DNA of 64,000 nucleotides from Actinacidiphila sp. DG2A-62 (GCF_035825295.1 NZ_JAYMGI010000002.1:8012001-8076000), one strand, 5' to 3'; shown: positions 16,555 to 25,624, counted from the stretch's first letter. The notes: a model not told the origin generated them from the letters alone. Numbers and translations are program-made.

Positions 16555-18702
16555 TCAGAACGCCGACGGCAGCCGGTCCCAGACCCGGTGCGCCCCCAGC
16601 AGCTCGCGGACCTGCGCCAGCGCCCCGGCGCCGCCGTCCGCGGCGACCACGCCCGGCTCCGACGTCTCGATGCCGGCCGCGGCCAGCAGGGCGCTGCCGC
16701 CGCCCCACGCGCCGATCGCCTTGCCGTGCCGGAACGCCTCGGTCAGCAGCACCGCCAGCCGCGGGTCGATCCGCTCCCCGGCCGCCGCCGGCGCGTCGGC
16801 CACCAGCACGGCGTCGAACTCGACCGACCGCGCGGTGGCGAAAGTGCGCTGGACGCCGTCCCCGCCGGCCGGCGCGACCACGAGCGGCACCAGGCCGTCC
16901 GCGTCGGCCTGCCGCCGCACCTCCTCGACCTCCCCGGCGGACGGGTCGAGCGTGACGACCGCGACGGTGCGGCCGTCCAGCGGCCAGGTGCGGCCGACCT
17001 GGGACAGCGCCGGGCTCGGCGCCGGATCGGGGAGCGCCTCGCCGGCCTCCGGCACGGGCAGCCCCAGCCGCTCGGCGACGGTCCGGCACAGCTCCGGGTC
17101 GATCCGGGCGAGCACCGTCAGGTTCCGCTCCTTGACCGCCTTCTCGTAGCACTTGCCCAGCTCGAAGCTGTACGCGTCGGCGATGTGGTCCTTCTCGGCC
17201 GGCGACATGCTCAGCCAGAACAGCCGCGGCTGGGTGAAGTGGTCGTCGAAGGACGCCGCCGCGTCGCGCACCTTGCGCGCGGCCGGCACCTCGACCGGCG
17301 CCTCGATGTAGGCGGCCGTCTCCGAGCCGGCCAGGAACGGGCAGCCGCCGTCCAGGGAGTTGGGACGGTAGGGCGCCACACCGCGGTGCACGGCGGTCTG
17401 GTGCATGCCGTCGCGCAGCATGTCGTTGACCGGCGCGTGGGGGCGGTTGATCGGCAGCTGCGCGAAGTTGGGGCCGCCCAGCCGGGTGATCTGGGTGTCG
17501 ACGTAGCTGAACAGCCGGCCCTGCAGCAGGGCGTCGTTGGTGACGTCGATGCCCGGCACCAGGTGGCCGACGTGGAAGGCGACCTGCTCGGTCTCGGCGA
17601 AGAAGTTCGACGGGTTCGCGTTGAGCGTCAGCAGCCCGACCGGCTGCACCGGCGCGATCTCCTCCGGCACGATCTTCGTCGGGTCGAGCAGGTCGATCCC
17701 CTCGAACATCTGGTCCTCGGTGTCGGGGAAGGTCTGCACGCCCAGCTCCCACTGCGGGTGCGCGCCCGACTCGATCGCGTCGGCCAGGTCCCGGCGGTGG
17801 AAGTCCGGGTCGACGCCCGCGGCGATCTGCGCCTCCTCCCACACCAGCGAGTGCACGCCGAGCTTCGGCTTCCAGTGGAACTTCACCAGCGTGGTGCCGC
17901 CGTCGGCGGCGACCAGCCGGAAGGTGTGGACGCCGAAGCCCTCCATCATCCGGTACGAGCGCGGGATGCCGCGGTCGGACATGTTCCAGAGCGTGTGGAA
18001 GGTGGCCTCGGTGTGCAGGCTCACGAAGTCCCAGAAGGTGTCGTGCGCGCTCTGCGCCTGCGGGATCTCCCGGTCCGGGTGCGGCTTGGCGGCGTGCACC
18101 ACGTCGGGGAACTTGATCGCGTCCTGGATGAAGAACACCGGGATGTTGTTGCCGACCAGGTCGAAGACGCCCTCGCTGGTGTAGAACTTCGTGGCGAAGC
18201 CGCGGGTGTCGCGCACGGTGTCGGCCGAGCCGCGCGAGCCCAGCACCGTGGAGAAGCGGGTGAAGACCGGCGTGCGCGCGCCCTCGGCGAGGAACGCGGC
18301 GCGGGTGATGCCCGCCGCCGTGCCGTAGGACTCGAAGACGCCGTGCGCCGCGGCGCCGCGGGCGTGCACCACCCGCTCGGGGATGCGCTCGTGGTCGAAG
18401 TGGGTGATCTTCTCCCGCAGGTGGTGGTCCTGCAGCAGCACCGGGCCGCGCGGTCCGGCCTTCAGCGAGTGGTCCGTCTCGTACAGCCGCGCGCCCTGCG
18501 CGGTCGTCAGGTACGCACCGCCCTGCGCCACCGCCGCCTGGTCGGCGCCGGTGGGCTGTCCGGTCGGGCTCACGGTGTCAGGGCCGCGCTGGTCGGCCTT
18601 CGGCGGCAGCGGCTCGCGCGGCTCGACCGGCTCGTCGAAGGGGGCCGGGCGGCTGCCGGGCGCGCCGGGGACGGCGGGCCTTGCGGACTTCTCTTCGCTC
18701 AT
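16555..18702 (-). CDS. katE: Large-subunit monofunctional catalase with C-terminal DJ-1/GATase-like domain
   Basis: 715 residues, the length of clade-2 (HPII-type) catalases. The catalytic His is in RVVHARGAAAHGVF, the distal Asn in LVGNNIPVFFIQD, the proximal Tyr in LFSYVDTQITRLGGPNF, and FTRFSTVLGSRGSADT is the family signature. From about residue 560 a flavodoxin-like DJ-1/PfpI domain follows (RTVAVVTLDPSAGEV to RVWDRLPSAF). It should disproportionate hydrogen peroxide using haem b or d. ATG 18702 follows GAGGAAGC. A SigB-type promoter lies upstream at 18816-18841. The MFS gene follows directly, probably in the same transcript. Confidence 0.95.
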   Translation of the reverse strand: MSEEKSARPAVPGAPGSRPAPFDEPVEPREPLPPKADQRGPDTVSPTGQPTGADQAAVAQGGAYLTTAQGARLYETDHSLKAGPRGPVLLQDHHLREKITHFDHERIPERVVHARGAAAHGVFESYGTAAGITRAAFLAEGARTPVFTRFSTVLGSRGSADTVRDTRGFATKFYTSEGVFDLVGNNIPVFFIQDAIKFPDVVHAAKPHPDREIPQAQSAHDTFWDFVSLHTEATFHTLWNMSDRGIPRSYRMMEGFGVHTFRLVAADGGTTLVKFHWKPKLGVHSLVWEEAQIAAGVDPDFHRRDLADAIESGAHPQWELGVQTFPDTEDQMFEGIDLLDPTKIVPEEIAPVQPVGLLTLNANPSNFFAETEQVAFHVGHLVPGIDVTNDALLQGRLFSYVDTQITRLGGPNFAQLPINRPHAPVNDMLRDGMHQTAVHRGVAPYRPNSLDGGCPFLAGSETAAYIEAPVEVPAARKVRDAAASFDDHFTQPRLFWLSMSPAEKDHIADAYSFELGKCYEKAVKERNLTVLARIDPELCRTVAERLGLPVPEAGEALPDPAPSPALSQVGRTWPLDGRTVAVVTLDPSAGEVEEVRRQADADGLVPLVVAPAGGDGVQRTFATARSVEFDAVLVADAPAAAGERIDPRLAVLLTEAFRHGKAIGAWGGGSALLAAAGIETSEPGVVAADGGAGALAQVRELLGAHRVWDRLPSAF

Positions 18703-18815
18703 CAGTGCTTCCTCGGTGTCGCGTGCGGATGCGTACGGGTCCGGAGGTACGGGACGGCGGCCGACCGCACCGGCCCCGAACGGGGGCGCGGGGAGGAGCC
18801 GCCGGCTCGCGGCGG

Positions 18816-18841
18816 GTACCCCGTTCTCGGCGGACGAACGC
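18816..18841 (-). promoter_or_regulatory. SigB-type stress promoter for the catalase
   Basis: On the minus strand GCGT, 16 bases, GGGTAC matches the Streptomyces SigB consensus GNNT-N14-16-GGGTAC/T. It lies about 115 bases upstream of the catalase ATG. Catalase genes are known SigB targets in Streptomyces, and a group 3 sigma factor is encoded at 48099. I saw no other clear match in the gaps I scanned for this motif. Confidence 0.6.
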
Positions 18842-18975
18842 GGTCGGCGGCCGGGAACACCCGATCGGTCCAGAACCCGCTGCCCGGGGCGGACCGCTCC
18901 GCGGCGGGGTTTGACCCGGTTCGAGGAGGACAGACGCAGGGGCGACGGAGGCGGACGAGGGAGGGTGCATCGGCG

Positions 18976-20208
18976 ATGAGCAGCGAGGACACCGGCATCA
19001 CGCTGGGAGTCGAGGAGGAGTACCTCCTGCTGGACGCGGCCGGCGGACTCCCCGTCCCCTCGGCCGCGAAGGTCCAGCGGGCCGCTGGCCTGGAGGCGGC
19101 CGGGCGCGACGACTGCGCGGTCGACCGCGAACTGCTGCAGGCCCAGGTCGAGGTGGCCACCCCGGTGTGCCGGGACCTCGACGAGGTCACCGCCCACCTG
19201 ATCCGGCTGCGGGCGCTCGTGGGGCGGGCGGCGGGCCGCGTCGGCTGCCTGGCCGCCGCGACCGGCGCCGCGCCGCTGGGCACGGACGTCGACGTCCCGG
19301 TCACGCCCAGGCCCCGCTACCAGGCGATGCGGGTGGAGGCCGGGCAGCTGGTCGACGAGCAGCTGATCTGCGGCATGCACGTGCATGTCTCGGTCCCCGA
19401 CCGCGACGCCGGCGCGGGCGCCCTCGCGCGGCTGCGGCCGTGGCTGCCGGTGCTCATCGCGCTGGGCGCGAACTCGCCGTTCTGGAACGCCCGCGACACC
19501 GGGTTCGCGAGCTGGCGCACGGTCGTCTTCGGCCGCTGGCCGGCCAGCGGCGCGCCGCCGTTCACCGCGGACGGCGACGCGTACGAACAGCGGGCCCGCG
19601 AACTGCTGGCCACCGGCGTCATCCCCGACCGGCGCCAGCTCTACTGGCACGCCCGGCTCTCCGACACCTACCCCACGCTGGAGGTGCGCGCGCCCGACGT
19701 GCAGATCGACCCGGGCACCGCGGTGACGCTGGCCGGGCTGGTCCGCGGCCTGGTGGCGACCGCGCTCGACGAGGTCGCGGAGGGCCGGCCCGCGCCCGAT
19801 CCGCCGGCCGGCGTGCTCACCGCCGCGGGCTGGCACGCCGCGCGGCACGGCCTGGCCGACACTCTGGTCGACCCGCGGGCCGGCAAGGCGGTGGGGGCGG
19901 CGCAGGCCGCGCAGGCCCTGCTCGACCACGTGACGCCCGCGCTGCGCCGGCTCGGCGACGAGCACCGCGTCGGCGAGGGGCTGCGGCGGCTCCTGGACGG
20001 CGGCACCGGCGCGGACCGCCAGCGCGCCGCCGCACGGTCCGGCGGCGACGCCGCGCTCGTGGACCTGCTCACCCTGGACGCGGGCGACGGCGCGGACGCG
20101 CGGGTCGCGGGCGACGGCGTGGGCGCGGGCGACGCGGAGGGCGCGGACCGCACCGAGCCCGCCGGGGCGACCGGGGCGACCCGGGTCGAGGACCCCGCGG
20201 GACGCTGA
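18976..20208 (+). CDS. GCS2-type carboxylate-amine ligase (YbdK/glutamate-cysteine ligase 2 family)
   Basis: 410 residues. The opening GITLGVEEEYLLLD is the acidic ATP/metal motif of the GCS2 superfamily. LLQAQVEVATPVC, ICGMHVHVSVPD and ALGANSPFWNARDTG are further signatures, and PTLEVRAPDVQ is the usual late motif. The family ATP-dependently joins an amine to a carboxylate, with weak glutamate-cysteine ligase activity in some members. Actinomycetes use mycothiol, so a role in ergothioneine or another thiol, or none of these, is possible. The last 50 residues are a degenerate GDG/GAD-rich tail. ATG 18976 follows GAGGGAGGG. It is divergent from the catalase. Confidence 0.88.
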   Translation: MSSEDTGITLGVEEEYLLLDAAGGLPVPSAAKVQRAAGLEAAGRDDCAVDRELLQAQVEVATPVCRDLDEVTAHLIRLRALVGRAAGRVGCLAAATGAAPLGTDVDVPVTPRPRYQAMRVEAGQLVDEQLICGMHVHVSVPDRDAGAGALARLRPWLPVLIALGANSPFWNARDTGFASWRTVVFGRWPASGAPPFTADGDAYEQRARELLATGVIPDRRQLYWHARLSDTYPTLEVRAPDVQIDPGTAVTLAGLVRGLVATALDEVAEGRPAPDPPAGVLTAAGWHAARHGLADTLVDPRAGKAVGAAQAAQALLDHVTPALRRLGDEHRVGEGLRRLLDGGTGADRQRAAARSGGDAALVDLLTLDAGDGADARVAGDGVGAGDAEGADRTEPAGATGATRVEDPAGR

Positions 20209-20378
20209 CCGGTCCCAGGGCGGCGCCGCGGCCGGTTTGGACCCGCGGAATGCGGACAGCCGCGTGGGCACACCGCCGTTCGCGCCACGTGGCGGGGACT
20301 CACCGGAATCCGGGAGGAGGCCGGCGGGCCCGCGACCGCGGACGGCGCCGCACGACGGAATCCACCACGAACCACGAC

Positions 20379-20581
20379 GAGATCCACGACGAGATCCCAC
20401 CAGAACCACGACGAGATCCCACGACGAGATCCCACGACGAGATCCCACGACGAGATCCCACGACGAGATCCCACGACGAGATCCCACGACGAGATCCCAC
20501 GACGAGATCCCACGACGAGATCCCACGACGAGATCCCACGACGAGATCCCACGACGAGATCCCACGACGAGATCCCACGAC
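20379..20581. repeat. 13-bp minisatellite in the hemerythrin leader
   Basis: The unit GAGATCCCACGAC is repeated 13 times without error at an exact 13-bp spacing from 20413 to 20581, preceded by two imperfect units at 20379 and 20391. The array runs straight into the ribosome site: where a fourteenth GAGATC would fall the sequence is GAGGAGAAG, 12 bases before the ATG. The rest of the 20209-20593 gap has no other recognisable element. There are no spacers, so it is not a CRISPR array. All frames are open through it, producing spurious repeat ORFs on both strands. Confidence 0.97.
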
Positions 20582-20593
20582 GAGGAGAAGACG

Positions 20594-21166
20594 ATGAGTT
20601 CTGCCACTGCCGAGCGGGCCGAGGCGGCCCGGCTGCCCGACGGCGACGCGATCGCCGTCCTGCTCAACCAGCACGCGCGCATCCGGGACCTGTTCGCGAC
20701 GGTACGGGCCACCCGGGGCGACGAGCGCCGGCAGGCGTTCGACGAGCTGCGGGCGCTGCTCGCCGTCCACGAGGTCGCCGAGGAACTGGTGGTGCGCCCG
20801 GTCGCCAAGGACATCGCGGGCAAGGACGAGGCCGACGCCCGCAACCACGAGGAGGCCGAGGCCACCGAAGTGCTCAAGCGGCTGGAGAAGGCCGACCTCG
20901 ACAGCGCCGAGTTCGAGGCCGACTTCGCGCAGTTCGAGCGGGCGGTCGGCGACCACGCCGACCACGAGGAGAACGAGGAGTTCCCCGCGCTGCTGCGGGA
21001 GTGCTCGCAGGAGCGGCGGCAGGCGATGGGCGAGCGGCTGCTGCGGGCCGAGCGGATGGCGCCCACCCACCCGCACCCGACCGCGGCGGGCAAGCCCGCG
21101 GCCCTTGCCCTCACCGGACCCTTCGCGGCCATGATGGACAAGGCGCGGGACGCGATGAGCCGCTGA
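20594..21166 (+). CDS. Hemerythrin HHE-domain protein
   Basis: 190 residues. The HHE four-helix bundle covers about residues 15-150 with the iron ligands expected in LLNQHARIRDLF, LLAVHEVAEELVVRP, RNHEEAEATEV and VGDHADHEENEEFPALL. The Gly/Pro-rich C-terminal tail, about 40 residues, ends in MMDKARDAMSR. Such cytosolic proteins bind O2, NO or peroxide at a diiron site, or sense redox state. ATG 20594 follows the strong GAGGAG that ends the 13-bp array, so changes in array length would alter leader length but not the site itself. The neighbours (GCS2 ligase, catalase) fit oxidative stress. Confidence 0.93.
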   Translation: MSSATAERAEAARLPDGDAIAVLLNQHARIRDLFATVRATRGDERRQAFDELRALLAVHEVAEELVVRPVAKDIAGKDEADARNHEEAEATEVLKRLEKADLDSAEFEADFAQFERAVGDHADHEENEEFPALLRECSQERRQAMGERLLRAERMAPTHPHPTAAGKPAALALTGPFAAMMDKARDAMSR

Positions 21167-21362
21167 CCGGGGAACGCCGCGCACCCGCGGGAGACCCTGA
21201 TGGGGGCGTACGGATGGCCCGCGGGCCCGGTCCGGGATGGAGTGGGAGCGGGCGCACCGCACCGGTGCGCGGCCTTGAAAGCGAGGACGCCGGGGCGCCG
21301 GGCGTCGGGGCGGGCAACGCCGGGACGCCGGGGCGCGAGGACGTCGCGAAAGGAATCAGACC

Positions 21363-21689
21363 ATGCCTGCAGGATCGAACGCCAAGCGGGAACGCCAGTA
21401 CGAGCACATCAAGGACAGCGCCGAGAAGCGCGGCGAGTCCACCGGCCGGGCCAAGGAGATCGCCGCCCGGACCGTCAACAAGAACCGGGCCAGGTCCGGC
21501 GAGTCGAAAACGGCGAGCCGTACCTCCACCAAGGACCCCAAGTCGGCCTCGCAGCGCGGCGGCGAGCGCTCCCACCGCGGGGCGCAGGGACCGACCCGCG
21601 ACCAGCTCTACGAAGAGGCCAGGAAGAAGAACGTCGAGGGCCGCTCCAGCATGAACAAGCAGGAGCTGCGCAAGGCGCTGGGCCGCTGA
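21363..21689 (+). CDS. Small basic protein with SAP/Rho-N-like C-terminus (often labelled plasmid stabilisation protein)
   Basis: 108 residues, rich in Lys, Arg, Ser and Glu. The N-terminal half (NAKRERQYEHIKDSAEKRG, then GRAKEIAARTVNKNRARSG) is highly conserved in actinomycetes. The end (TRDQLYEEARKKNVEGRSSM, then NKQELRKAL) resembles a SAP/HeH or Rho N-terminal helix-extended-loop-helix that binds nucleic acid. The common database name is not backed by any partition function I can see. ATG 21363 follows AAAGGAA. It lies between the hemerythrin and a cysteine hydrolase on the same strand, 25 bases before the latter; the three may be co-transcribed. Confidence 0.82.
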   Translation: MPAGSNAKRERQYEHIKDSAEKRGESTGRAKEIAARTVNKNRARSGESKTASRTSTKDPKSASQRGGERSHRGAQGPTRDQLYEEARKKNVEGRSSMNKQELRKALGR

Positions 21690-21714
21690 CCGGCCCGGCG
21701 CGACGGCACCGAAG

Positions 21715-22260
21715 ATGAGCCAGGACCGGCGCTCCGCCGTGATCGTGATCGACATGATCAACACGTACGACCACCCGGACGCCGAACCCCTGATGGCCTC
21801 GGTGCGCCAGGCGCTGCCGCGGGTACGGCAGTTGATCGACCGGGCGCGGTCCGCGGGCACGGACGTGATCTACGTCAACGACAACTTCGGCCGCTGGCGC
21901 TCGCACCACGACGAACTGCTCGCGGCGGCGCTGGAAGGGCCGCACGCCGACCTCGTGGAGCCCGTGCTGCCCGACGCCGAGTCGCTGTTCGTGGTCAAGG
22001 CCCGGCACTCGATCTTCTACCAGACCCCGCTGGAGTACCTGCTCCAGCAGAGCGGCGTGGAGCACGTCGTGCTGTGCGGCCAGGTGACCGAGCAATGCGT
22101 GCTCTACTCGGCGCTCGACGCGCACATCAGGCACTTCGACGTGAGCGTGGCGCGCGACGCCGTCGCCTGCATCCACGAGGATCTCGCGGACGCGGCGCTG
22201 CGCATGATGGAACGGAACATGGGCGCGCGGCTGGTCCGCGCGCGGGACGTCGAACTGTGA
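21715..22260 (+). CDS. Isochorismatase-family cysteine hydrolase
   Basis: 181 residues with the triad Asp13 (VIDMINTYD), Lys95 (VVKARHSIFYQT) and Cys128 (CGQVTEQCVLYSALDA). The length and the FYQTPLEYLL region match bacterial cysteine hydrolases of the nicotinamidase fold. The substrate is not predictable. ATG 21715 has a weak GAAG site 25 bases after the stop of the SAP-like gene, and a strong terminator follows at 22264. This suggests a short stress-associated operon with the hemerythrin and the SAP-like protein. Confidence 0.92.
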   Translation: MSQDRRSAVIVIDMINTYDHPDAEPLMASVRQALPRVRQLIDRARSAGTDVIYVNDNFGRWRSHHDELLAAALEGPHADLVEPVLPDAESLFVVKARHSIFYQTPLEYLLQQSGVEHVVLCGQVTEQCVLYSALDAHIRHFDVSVARDAVACIHEDLADAALRMMERNMGARLVRARDVEL

Positions 22261-22263
22261 CGC

Positions 22264-22306
22264 GGCGCCGCGGGCCCGGGTGGGGAACACCCGGGCCCGC
22301 GGCGCC
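22264..22306. terminator. Strong bidirectional terminator hairpin
   Basis: A perfect 19-bp GC stem (5' arm 22264-22282, 3' arm 22288-22306) with loop GGGAA, between the cysteine hydrolase and the convergent Rieske gene. Confidence 0.85.
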
Positions 22307-22359
22307 GCCGTCGCGCGCCGCGCGTCAGGCGGTGGCCGGCGCCCGGCGATCCGCGACGG

Positions 22360-23288
22360 TCAGTGTGCGGCGGGCGGCGGCGTGCGCAGCCGGACCTCCA
22401 CCTGGCCGTCGTCGGTCACCCGCGCCTCGAACGCCGGCTGCGGCGCGGTCGCGGGCCCGGTGACGTTCCAGCCGTCGGTCAGCTGGAAGCTGCTGCCGTG
22501 CCAGGGGCAGCGCAGGCAGCCGTCCTCGACCTCGCCCTCCGACAGCGGACCGCCCAGGTGGCTGCACCGGTCGGCCAGCGCCCGCACCGAGTCGTCCGCG
22601 CCGCGCACCACCGCGACCGCGACCTCGCCGACCATGCGGCGCACCGGCCGCCCCTCGGGCAGCTCCGCCAGCGCCCCGACGCCGTGCCAGCCCGGCGGCA
22701 CCAGGTGCGGCACGGACTCGGCGTGGTTGGCGCCCGAGGCCTGCCGGTACGCCATGTGGCCGCCGACGGCCCCCGCGGCGGCCACCGTGGCGAGCCCGGC
22801 GAGCGCGTACGCGCGGCCGCGCACCGGACGGCCGGTCAGGCGGGCGGCCAGCGAGGCGGCGTACCAGGCCAGCGCCGTGGTGTTGAGCGCGGCGTGCAGC
22901 AGGCCCACCCGGGCCTGCTGCGGTTCGAGTTCGGCCCAGTCCACCAGGCCGGCGACCGCGGCGGGGGCGGCGCCCCCAGGCCCGTGGCGACCAGCACCGC
23001 CGAGGCCCGGCCGCCGCCGGGCAGCCAGTCGAGCACCGCGGACGACATCCACGCGCCCACCGGAAGCTGCACCATCAGCGGGTGCACCGGATGGCCGAGC
23101 CACCGGCCGTGCAGCGCGTCCCGCACGCCGCCCAGCGGCACGGCCCGCACCGCCTTGCGCAGCCCGTCGCAGACGCCGTCCAGGGCGTCGGCCCGCTCCA
23201 GCCTGCCCATGGCGTCGAGGACCCGCCCGGGCCCGTCCGGGTCGGGCAGCGCGCGCCGCAGCACCGCGCCCAGAGAAGGCGTACTCAC
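22360..23288 (-). pseudogene. DUF2231-like membrane plus Rieske 2Fe-2S protein, frameshifted
   Basis: GTG 23288 (VSTPSLGAVLRRALPD) follows GAGGTGA. The first frame gives HPVHPLMVQLPVGAWMSSAVLDWLPGGG, typical of DUF2231 membrane proteins, up to VATGLG. The second frame continues AAPAAVAGLVDWAELEPQQA, three more membrane segments, and a Rieske domain with CSHLGG and CPWHGSSF. Adding one G to the G5 run at 22973-22977 restores a normal protein of about 309 residues. The domain order is common in actinomycetes: a membrane anchor with a soluble Rieske ferredoxin domain for electron transfer. I treat it as one gene with a one-base deletion, real or consensus error. Confidence 0.85.
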
Positions 23289-23798
23289 CGTCCGGTCACC
23301 TCTTCCGCTCTGTCGTTCCGCTTCTGCGCCGCGCGCGCGTCGTGCGGCCGGGTCCGGCGTCCCGGTCCCAGCCTTCCGTGCTTTCCCCGCTCCCGCGATC
23401 GCTTGCGTCCGGGCCCGCGACCGCCGCCGCGCCCTCGGAAGCGCGCCGGCGCGGTCCCGTCCGGCAGGGGGCGCGAGCCGTCCGGCGCGCCGGACGGGCG
23501 TCGCCGTGCCGTCGGCGTCCCACGGATGGACGGCGACCAGGAGGGTTCGCACCCGCGAAAGCGCCCGGTCCGGCACGGTCGGCCCTTCCGCCGCCCATAC
23601 GTCCGCCCTCCACCCTCCACCCTCCTCGCTCCCGCTCCCGCTCCCGCTCCCGCTCCCGCGGTTCGCGGATACCCCGCACGGGCCACGCCACCCACGGACC
23701 GCGGCGCGGCGGGCGTCCGGGCCGCGCCGCGTCTGCCGGGCGGGGACGAATCGGGCGTCCGGGCGCATGAGGCGGGCGGTGGCGGGCAGGCGGCGACC
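23289..23798. other. Non-coding gap between divergent Rieske and HAD genes, with a 6-bp repeat
   Basis: About 510 bp with no convincing ORF. A run of CTCCCG units at about 23627-23660 gives a strand-asymmetric pyrimidine tract on the plus strand, preceded by CCTCCACCCTCCACC. I could not define promoters here. Confidence 0.5.
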
Positions 23799-24500
23799 AT
23801 GGCGGACGACGGACAGAGCTCTCCCGCGGCGGTGCTCTTCGACGTGGACGGCACGCTGATGGACACCGTCTACCTGCACACCCTCGCGTGGTGGGAGGCG
23901 TTGCGGCAGCAGGGGCGGCACGTGCCGATGGCGACGATCCACCGGTCCATCGGCATGGGCAGCGACCATCTGATGGACGCGCTGCTCGGCGAGGACCGCG
24001 ACTGCGACGGGGACGACGCGCTGAAGGCGGCGCACGACACCCTGTACGCCGCCGACTGGCCGCGGCTGACGCCGCTGCCCGGGGCCGCCGAGCTGGTCAG
24101 GGCCTGCGCCCGGCGGGGACTGCGGGTGGTGCTCGCGTCCTCCGCCTCGGGCGAGGAGGCCCAGGTCATGGTCGACACGCTGGGCGTGGACGACGCGCTG
24201 TACGCGGTGACCACGGCCGACGACGTGGACTCCAGCAAACCCGCCCCCGACCTCGTGCGGCAGGCGCTGGACCGGGGCGGCGTCCCGGCCGACCGCGCGG
24301 TGTTCGTCGGGGACGCCGTGTGGGACGCGAAGGCGGCGCGCGCCGCGGACGTGCCCTGCCTGGGCGTGCTGACCGGCGGCGTCTCGCGCGCCGAGCTGAC
24401 CGACGCCGGGGCGAAGGACGTCTACGACTCGCCCGCCGACCTGCTCGACCGCCTGGACCGCAGCGCGATCGGCGCGCTGACCGCCACGCCACCGACGTGA
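23799..24500 (+). CDS. HAD-superfamily phosphatase (beta-phosphoglucomutase/phosphoglycolate phosphatase-like)
   Basis: 233 residues. Motif I is LFDVDGTLMDT with nucleophile and acid Asps near residue 15, motif II is VVLASSASG, the Lys of motif III is in DVDSSKPAPD, and motif IV is FVGDAVWDAKAA. A C1 helical cap lies between motifs I and II. It should dephosphorylate a small phosphorylated metabolite; the family is too broad to choose one. ATG 23799 has only a weak ribosome site (GCAGGCGG). Confidence 0.9.
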   Translation: MADDGQSSPAAVLFDVDGTLMDTVYLHTLAWWEALRQQGRHVPMATIHRSIGMGSDHLMDALLGEDRDCDGDDALKAAHDTLYAADWPRLTPLPGAAELVRACARRGLRVVLASSASGEEAQVMVDTLGVDDALYAVTTADDVDSSKPAPDLVRQALDRGGVPADRAVFVGDAVWDAKAARAADVPCLGVLTGGVSRAELTDAGAKDVYDSPADLLDRLDRSAIGALTATPPT

Positions 24501-24661
24501 CCGCCTCGCCCCGGGCGTGACGGCCGCCCCACCGGATCTTCCCCCACCGGATCTTCCGCCGCCGGACCGGCGCCGCCGCCCGCAAGCTCGCAGACCCGCC
24601 ACCCACGACGACCGGCGGCTCTCCCGTCCCGGGACCGCCGCCGGCAGAGAGGACCGGCGCC

Positions 24662-25624
24662 ATGACGACGTACGGCTACTTCCTTTCCTGCGAGGAGTTC
24701 ACGCCCGCCGAACTCCTGGACCAGGCACGCTCGGCCGAGCAGGCGGGCTTCGAGGCGCTGGCGATCTCCGACCACTTCCACCCCTGGAACGACGAGCAGG
24801 GCCAGAGCCCCTTCGTCTGGTCGATGATCGGAGCGCTGTCCCAGGTCACCTCCCTGCCCGTGACGACGCTGGTGACGTGTCCCACGGTGCGGATGCACCC
24901 CGCGATCAACGCCCAGGCCGCGGCCACCGCGTCGGTGCTCACCGGCGGCCGGTTCCGGTTCGGCCTCGGCAGCGGCGAGGCCCTCAACGAGCACGTCGTG
25001 GGCGGTGCCTGGCCGGAGGCGGCGGAGCGGATGGAGTTGCTCGACGAGGCGGTCCAGGTGATCCGGCGGCTGCTCACCGGCGAGCGCGTCACCCATCGCG
25101 GCCCGCACTTCACGGTGCAGAACGCCCGCCTGTACACCGTGCCGGACGAGCCGCCGCCGCTGCACATCTCCGGCTTCGGCCCGCAGGCCGCAGCCCTGGC
25201 CGCGCGGATCGGCGACGGCTTCGTGACGATGGCGCCCGACGCGGCCCTGGTGGAGCAGTTCCGCAAGGCGGGCGGCGGCGCCAAGCCGGTGCTGGGCGGC
25301 CTGAAGGTCTGCTGGGACGCCGACCGCGACCGCGCCGTGCGGACCGTGCACCGGCTGTGGCCGAACGAGGCGCTGCCCGGCGAACTGGCCCAGATCCTCC
25401 CCACCCCCGAGCACTTCGAGCAGGCGTCCTCGCTGGTCACCGAGGACATGATCGCCGACTCGGTGGTCTGCGGCGACGACGTGGACGCGCACGTGGACGC
25501 GGTCGGCGCCTACGCCCGCGCCGGCTTCGACGAGGTCTACGTCAACCAGATCGGCCCGGGCCAGACCGAGTTCTTCGACGCCTACCGCGCCGAGGTCCTG
25601 CCCCGGCTGCGCGACGCCGTCTGA
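24662..25624 (+). CDS. LLM-class (F420-dependent glucose-6-phosphate dehydrogenase-like) oxidoreductase
   Basis: 320 residues in the luciferase-like TIM-barrel family. MTTYGYFLSCEEF, FEALAISDHFHPWNDEQG, GRFRFGLGSGEALNEHVVG and the ending VYVNQIGPGQTEFFDAYRAEVLP match the F420-dependent G6PDH-type branch. It probably uses deazaflavin F420 as hydride carrier; FMN is the alternative. ATG 24662 follows GAGAGGA. The gap to the HAD gene contains a short direct repeat (CCACCGGATCTTCC). The substrate is unknown. Confidence 0.9.
   Translation: MTTYGYFLSCEEFTPAELLDQARSAEQAGFEALAISDHFHPWNDEQGQSPFVWSMIGALSQVTSLPVTTLVTCPTVRMHPAINAQAAATASVLTGGRFRFGLGSGEALNEHVVGGAWPEAAERMELLDEAVQVIRRLLTGERVTHRGPHFTVQNARLYTVPDEPPPLHISGFGPQAAALAARIGDGFVTMAPDAALVEQFRKAGGGAKPVLGGLKVCWDADRDRAVRTVHRLWPNEALPGELAQILPTPEHFEQASSLVTEDMIADSVVCGDDVDAHVDAVGAYARAGFDEVYVNQIGPGQTEFFDAYRAEVLPRLRDAV

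Noticed and set aside
20379..20581. CRISPR array
   Set aside because: Units are contiguous with no spacers and no cas gene is nearby.
20237..20593. Repeat protein with DEIPRRDP units fused to hemerythrin
   Set aside because: The 13-bp array is open in all frames on both strands. The hemerythrin has its own strong ribosome site at the array end, so the array is untranslated leader.
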